12,151 nucleotides of DNA from assembly GCA_023430825.1 (NCBI GenBank), contig JAEYYL010000230.1, positions 1 through 12,151 on the forward strand, given 5' to 3'. Below, piece by piece: positions 8,082 to 12,151 of the stretch. The translations under genes were made by a program, and so were the position numbers. The notes beneath the pieces are model-generated. The model was not told the origin of the DNA, did no database searches, and was given only the letters and a program-made list of their open reading frames with translations. This DNA is from Verrucomicrobiota bacterium (GTDB lineage Bacteria > Verrucomicrobiota > Verrucomicrobiia > Opitutales > Opitutaceae). The stretch's first letter is position 1; each line of letters starts with the position of its first letter.

Positions 8082-11000
8082 CGCACGACGCTCTGTTGCA
8101 CGCATGCGCCCGGCTCGGCGTGAAAGTGACGCTGGAGAACGGCAACCTGCGCGTGCGTGCGCCGGCGGGCGCGGTGACGCCCGAGCTGCGCGCGGCGCTC
8201 GCGTTGCACAAGCCGGCGTTGCTGGCGCACGTTGCCGCGCCGCACGACGAGATCGCACCGCTCTCGCTCGCGCAACGCAGCCTCTGGCTGCTGCATCAGG
8301 GCGAGCCCGCGAGCCTGCCGGCTTACAACATTCGCGCGGCGCGGCGGTTCCGCGGGGCGCTCGATGCGGCGCGGCTGGAGCGCTCGCTCGCGGCGGTGGT
8401 CGCGCGGCACGAACCGTTGCGCACGGCGTTTTACGAGCGTGAGGGCGAACCGTGGCAGCGCATCGCCGCGGCGGTGCCGGTGCGTATCCAGAAAACGGAT
8501 GTCTCGGCCCTGCCCACGGCGGTCGCGCGCGAGGCGGCGTGGCAGGCGCGGCTGGACGCGGAGGGCCGTCGGGCGTTTGACCTGCGCACGGCTCCCCTCT
8601 TCGCGGTCGAACTCGTGCGGCTGGCGCCGGACGAACACGTGCTGCTGCTGAACGCGCACCACCTCATCGCCGACGCGTGGTCGGCGGGCCTGATCCTGCG
8701 CGAGCTGGCGGAGGGTTACGCGAAGCTTGCGACGGCGGGGGAACTTTCGCTCGCGGAGCCGGTGTATCGGTTTAGCGACTACGTGCAGGCGCAGCAGCGT
8801 GCCGGCGATACGGACGCGCGGCGGGCGGCGCTGGCGTATTGGCAGGAGAGGCTTGCCGGGCTGCCGGCGTTGCAGTTGCCGGCGGATTTTCCGACGGCGA
8901 ATGCGACCGATTACGCGGGAGCGTCGGAGGAGTTTACCCTCGATGCGGCGGTGGCGCAGGCATTGCGCGCACTGGCGCGGGCGGAGGGCGTGACGCTGTT
9001 TCACGCCTTGATCGCGTCGTTTGCGGTGTCGTTACGCCGGCTGTCGGGGCAGGACGATTTCGGCATCGGGACGACGCTCGCGGGACGCGACACGCAGGAA
9101 GCGGAGTCGCTGATCGGGTATTTCGTGAACCTGGTCGTGCTGCGCTGGCGGCTCGATGACGCGACGACGTTTCGCGGGCTGCTGCGGGAGGCGAGGGCGG
9201 AGGCGCTCGGGGCGTTTCAGCATCAGTCGGCGTCGTTCGAACAGATCGTGCATGCGCTCCGGCTGCCGCGCGAACGCGGCGTGACGCCGTTGTTTCAAGT
9301 ATTGTTTCTCTATTTGCAGGCATCGCGCGATGCGGCCAGTTTTGCCGGTCTCGAAGTCGAGGCGCTGCCGGTGCGGAGCACGACGTCGAAATACGATCTC
9401 AGTCTGCACGTGGAGGATCGCGGCGAGCGACTGATTGGACTGATCGAATACAATTCGGCGCGGTTCACGTCGGCGACGATCCGGCGGTTCATCGCGACGT
9501 GGCAGGCGTTGTTGCGCGGACTCGCGGCGGCGCCGGATACGGCGGTCGCGAGGGTGACGGCGCTCGACGAAACGGCGGCGCGGCGGGTGTTGCACGACTT
9601 CAACGCGCACGCGGGGCCCGTCGATTTCGCGGGTGGAATTGCGTCGGCGATCGGGGCGCAGGCGAAACGCACGCCGGACGCGGTGGCGCTGGTGCACGAG
9701 ACGCGATCGTTCACGTATGCGCAGCTCGACGCGGCGGCGGAACGTTTCGCGGCGCAGTTGCGCGCGGTGGGCGTCGGGCCGGAGCGGCGGGTTGGCGTGT
9801 GCGTGGAGCGTTCGCCGGAGATGATGATCGCGCTGCTCGCGATTCTGAAAGCCGGCGGCGCTTACGTGCCGCTGGACCCGGCGTATCCGGCGGAGCGGCT
9901 CGGCTTCATGTTGGCGGACGCGCGGCCGATCGTGCTGCTCACGCAGAAGCGGCTTGTCGCGGCATTGCCCGCGCATGCGGTGCCGCGGATTTTTGTCGAT
10001 GGCATCGCGGACGCGAGCGGTGTGCGGCCGACGCCGGCGAGCGTCGAAACCCACGCGCAACCGGAGCAAGTTGCGTATGTGATCTACACGTCGGGCTCCA
10101 CGGGCCGGCCGAAGGGCGTGATGGTGACGCAGGGCAACGTGATGAATTTCTTTGCGGGCATGGACGCGCAGCTCGGTCCGGCGCGCGGGACGTGGCTCGC
10201 GTTGACGAGCATCTCGTTCGACATCTCGGTGCTCGAACTGTTCTGGACGCTCGCACGCGGCTTCAAGGTCGTGCTGCAGAGCGACGAGCCGAAGAGCGTG
10301 GGTCTGGACACGAACACGACTGCTGCGGGGGCGGCGCGTCCGCTGGATTTCAGTCTGTTTTATTTTTCCGGCGACGCGCTGCGGCCGGGTCCGGGAAAAT
10401 ACCGGCTGCTGCTCGAAGGTGCGAAGTTTGCCGACGCGAATGGCTTTGCCGCGGTGTGGACGCCCGAGCGGCACTTCCACGCGTTCGGCGGGCTGTTTCC
10501 GAATCCGTCGGTGGTCGGTGGCGCGCTGGCGATGGCGACGCAGCGGGTGGCGATTCGCGCGGGGAGTGTGGTGCTGCCGTTGCACGATCCGGTGCGCGTC
10601 GCGGAGGAGTGGGCGACGGTGGACAATCTCTCCGGCGGCCGCGTCGGCGTGTCGTTCGCCTCGGGCTGGCATCCGCAGGATTTCACGCTCGCGCCGCAAC
10701 ATTATGCGGAGCGGCGTCGGGTGCTGATCGAACATCTCGCGCAGGTCCGCGCGCTCTGGCGCGGCGACACCGTGCAGCGCACGAATGCGCACGGCGAAGT
10801 CACGGGCGTGCGCACGCTGCCGCGTCCGCTGCAGCCGGAACTGCCGGCGTGGATCACGGCGGGCCGCGATCCGGAGACATTCCGGCTCGCGGGCGAAGTC
10901 GGCGCGGGGCTGTTGACACATCTGCTCGGCCAGTCGCCGGAGGAACTCGGCGAAAAGATCGCGCTGTATCGCCAGGCCTGGCGGGCCGCGGGTCATGCGG

Positions 11001-12151
11001 GAGACGGGCAGGTGACGGTGATGCTGCACACCTTCATCGGCGACGATCTGGCCGCGGTGCGGGCGCGGGTGCGCGGGCCGTTCCGCGAATATCTGAGGAC
11101 GTCGGTCGACCTGATCGCGGGTGTGGCGAAAACGCTCGGGCTCGATTTGCGCGCGCCGGGTTTCACGGCGGACGATTTCGAGGCGGTGCTCGATCATGCA
11201 TTCGAGCGCTATTTCGAAACGAGCGCGCTGATGGGCACGCCCGCGAGCGTGCGACCGCTGCTGGAAAAGTTGCGCGCCATGTCGGTAAACGAGATCGGTT
11301 GCCTGATCGATTTCGGCGTCGACGAGGACGCGGCGCTCGCCGCACTCGAATCGCTCGCGGCGTTGAAGGATAGCCTGCAACCGGTGGAGCCGCGCTGCAC
11401 GATCTCGGAGCAGTTCGCGCGGCATGCGCCGACGCATCTGCAGGCGACGCCGTCGGGCGTGAAGATGCTCCTGCTCGATCCGCCGGTGGCCGCGGCGCTT
11501 GGCGGACTCGAACGGCTGGTGGTCGGCGGCGAAGCGTTGCCGCAGTCGCTCGCGACGGAGCTCGCGGCACGCGTGCGCGGGGAGGTGCATAATCTTTACG
11601 GTCCCACGGAAACCACGGTGTGGTCGACGGGCCACCGCGTCGCGCGCGGCGAAACGACGGTGCGCGTTGGCCGGCCGCTCGCGAACCAGCAGGCGTATGT
11701 GCTCGATCGCCATTTGCTGCCGGTGCCGGTCGGCGTCACGGGCGAACTTTATCTCGGTGGCGACGGTGTGACGCGCGGTTATCTCGGCCGGCCGGAACTC
11801 ACGGCGGAGCGTTTCGTGCCGGATCCGTTCGGTGCGACGCCGGGTGGACGGCTTTATCGCACGGGCGATCTCGCCCGCTGGAACGACGATGGCGTGCTCG
11901 AGTGTCTCGGCCGCGCGGACGATCAGGTGAAAATTCTCGGCCATCGCATCGAGCCGGGTGAAATCGAATCGATGCTCGCGCGTCATCCGGCGGTGCACGC
12001 GGCGGCGGTAACGGCGCCGGTCGGACCCGATGGCGGACGGCGGCTGGTCGGTTACGTCGTGGCGAAACCGGACGCCGCGCCGAAAACCGCGGAGTTGCGC
12101 GCGTGGCTGCACGAGCGTCTGCCGGATTATCTCGTGCCGGGCGTGATCGTG
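8078..12151 (+). CDS. NRPS, 5' part: TubC docking-C-A interrupted by LLM (3' truncated by window)
   Basis: Seen: 1358 codons are open from ATG 8078 to the window edge with no stop. Residues 1-52 resemble a TubC-type docking domain (MTHDALLHACARLGVKV). The C domain spans about 60-490 with SLAQRSLWLL, HHLIADAW (His194-His195, Asp199) and GYFVNLVVLR. The A domain starts near 521: A2 LKAGGAYVPLDPAYP (590-604), A3 YTSGSTGRPKG (from 670), A4 FDIS (Asp715). An LLM domain follows at 756-1098. The A domain then resumes: A5 NLYGPTETT (from 1172), A6 GELYLGG, A7 YRTGDLAR, A8 GRADDQVKILGHR (from 1278). The window ends near A9, before the A10 lysine, so carrier and release domains are unseen. Specificity residues D715, I716, L719, Q1122, V1148, G1150, L1173, V1181 and W1182 match the known glycine code (DILQ-V/L-GLIWK type). 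Inference: adds glycine to the polyketide chain and oxidises it. Confidence 0.95.
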   Translation, partial: MTHDALLHACARLGVKVTLENGNLRVRAPAGAVTPELRAALALHKPALLAHVAAPHDEIAPLSLAQRSLWLLHQGEPASLPAYNIRAARRFRGALDAARLERSLAAVVARHEPLRTAFYEREGEPWQRIAAAVPVRIQKTDVSALPTAVAREAAWQARLDAEGRRAFDLRTAPLFAVELVRLAPDEHVLLLNAHHLIADAWSAGLILRELAEGYAKLATAGELSLAEPVYRFSDYVQAQQRAGDTDARRAALAYWQERLAGLPALQLPADFPTANATDYAGASEEFTLDAAVAQALRALARAEGVTLFHALIASFAVSLRRLSGQDDFGIGTTLAGRDTQEAESLIGYFVNLVVLRWRLDDATTFRGLLREARAEALGAFQHQSASFEQIVHALRLPRERGVTPLFQVLFLYLQASRDAASFAGLEVEALPVRSTTSKYDLSLHVEDRGERLIGLIEYNSARFTSATIRRFIATWQALLRGLAAAPDTAVARVTALDETAARRVLHDFNAHAGPVDFAGGIASAIGAQAKRTPDAVALVHETRSFTYAQLDAAAERFAAQLRAVGVGPERRVGVCVERSPEMMIALLAILKAGGAYVPLDPAYPAERLGFMLADARPIVLLTQKRLVAALPAHAVPRIFVDGIADASGVRPTPASVETHAQPEQVAYVIYTSGSTGRPKGVMVTQGNVMNFFAGMDAQLGPARGTWLALTSISFDISVLELFWTLARGFKVVLQSDEPKSVGLDTNTTAAGAARPLDFSLFYFSGDALRPGPGKYRLLLEGAKFADANGFAAVWTPERHFHAFGGLFPNPSVVGGALAMATQRVAIRAGSVVLPLHDPVRVAEEWATVDNLSGGRVGVSFASGWHPQDFTLAPQHYAERRRVLIEHLAQVRALWRGDTVQRTNAHGEVTGVRTLPRPLQPELPAWITAGRDPETFRLAGEVGAGLLTHLLGQSPEELGEKIALYRQAWRAAGHAGDGQVTVMLHTFIGDDLAAVRARVRGPFREYLRTSVDLIAGVAKTLGLDLRAPGFTADDFEAVLDHAFERYFETSALMGTPASVRPLLEKLRAMSVNEIGCLIDFGVDEDAALAALESLAALKDSLQPVEPRCTISEQFARHAPTHLQATPSGVKMLLLDPPVAAALGGLERLVVGGEALPQSLATELAARVRGEVHNLYGPTETTVWSTGHRVARGETTVRVGRPLANQQAYVLDRHLLPVPVGVTGELYLGGDGVTRGYLGRPELTAERFVPDPFGATPGGRLYRTGDLARWNDDGVLECLGRADDQVKILGHRIEPGEIESMLARHPAVHAAAVTAPVGPDGGRRLVGYVVAKPDAAPKTAELRAWLHERLPDYLVPGVIV
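10343..11368 (+). other. Luciferase-like monooxygenase (LLM) domain 2, inserted in the A domain between A4 and A5
   Basis: About 342 residues begin at LDFSLFYF and end before the A domain resumes at CTISEQFARHAPTH. Family stretches are VWTPERHF, FPNPSVV, PLHDPVRVAEEW, VDNLSGGRVG, SFASGWHP, WITAGRDP and GLLTHLL. It is collinear with LLM domain 1 over its whole length. In one 41-residue block (5391-5513 against 10562-10684), 34 residues are identical by my count. Monooxygenase insertions in A domains are known, for example in the glycine-activating MtaG of myxothiazol biosynthesis, where alpha-oxidation of glycine is proposed to lead to a terminal amide. A similar role here is inference. Confidence 0.88.

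Noticed and set aside
10262..10345. Frameshift or broken A domain where similarity stops after A4
   Set aside because: The frame is unbroken, the interruption is a complete LLM domain, and A5-A8 resume in the same frame.
9499..11373. 624-codon open frame on the plus strand in another frame inside the NRPS
   Set aside because: Arg/Gly-rich, low-complexity translation. The overlapping frame starting at 8078 carries continuous C, A and LLM motifs.
1..12151. Mobile elements, CRISPR arrays, tRNA/rRNA genes, terminators, riboswitches
   Set aside because: None recognised. Coding sequence covers the whole window, and the short GC-rich repeats reflect codon bias.

Overview
The window is the middle of a modular biosynthetic gene cluster that joins a lipid-activation loader, a type I polyketide synthase (PKS) and a non-ribosomal peptide synthetase (NRPS). 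All three genes are on the + strand, in one tightly coupled operon, and together fill the window. The sequence is very GC-rich (about 70% by eye) with strong G/C preference at third codon positions, which indicates a high-GC bacterium. The style would fit an Opitutaceae-type verrucomicrobium, a myxobacterium or a proteobacterium. I cannot assign a taxon from sequence alone, because there is no rRNA or housekeeping gene.

Layout. (1) 1-2409: the 3' part of a gene whose product ends as FAAL C-terminus, acyl-CoA dehydrogenase-like domain, acyl carrier protein (ACP), docking helix. (2) 2406-8081: a complete one-module PKS, docking coil, ketosynthase (KS), malonyl acyltransferase (AT), luciferase-like monooxygenase (LLM), ketoreductase (KR), ACP. 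(3) 8078-12151: the 5' part of an NRPS, TubC-type docking domain, condensation (C) domain, and an adenylation (A) domain interrupted between motifs A4 and A5 by a second LLM. It runs off the right edge just before motif A10. The genes overlap by 4 bases at both junctions (TTGA, then ATGA). No intergenic space, promoter, terminator, RNA gene, mobile element or CRISPR array is visible.

How the parts work together (inference). A fatty acid is activated as acyl-AMP and loaded on the first ACP. The dehydrogenase domain may desaturate it on the carrier. The PKS adds a malonate-derived C2 unit, reduces the beta-keto group and, through its LLM, probably hydroxylates the alpha carbon. The NRPS condenses the chain with an amino acid predicted to be glycine (code D-I-L-Q-V-G-L-V-W). 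The second LLM probably oxidises that residue. By analogy with MtaG of the myxothiazol pathway, this could lead to a primary amide by oxidative cleavage of glycine. A candidate core is a 2,3-dihydroxy-4-enoyl chain ending as a glycine adduct or primary amide.

The two LLM domains in consecutive modules are the most notable feature. A thioesterase, a peptidyl carrier, the FAAL N-terminus and a flavin reductase are not in the window and must lie outside it if present.
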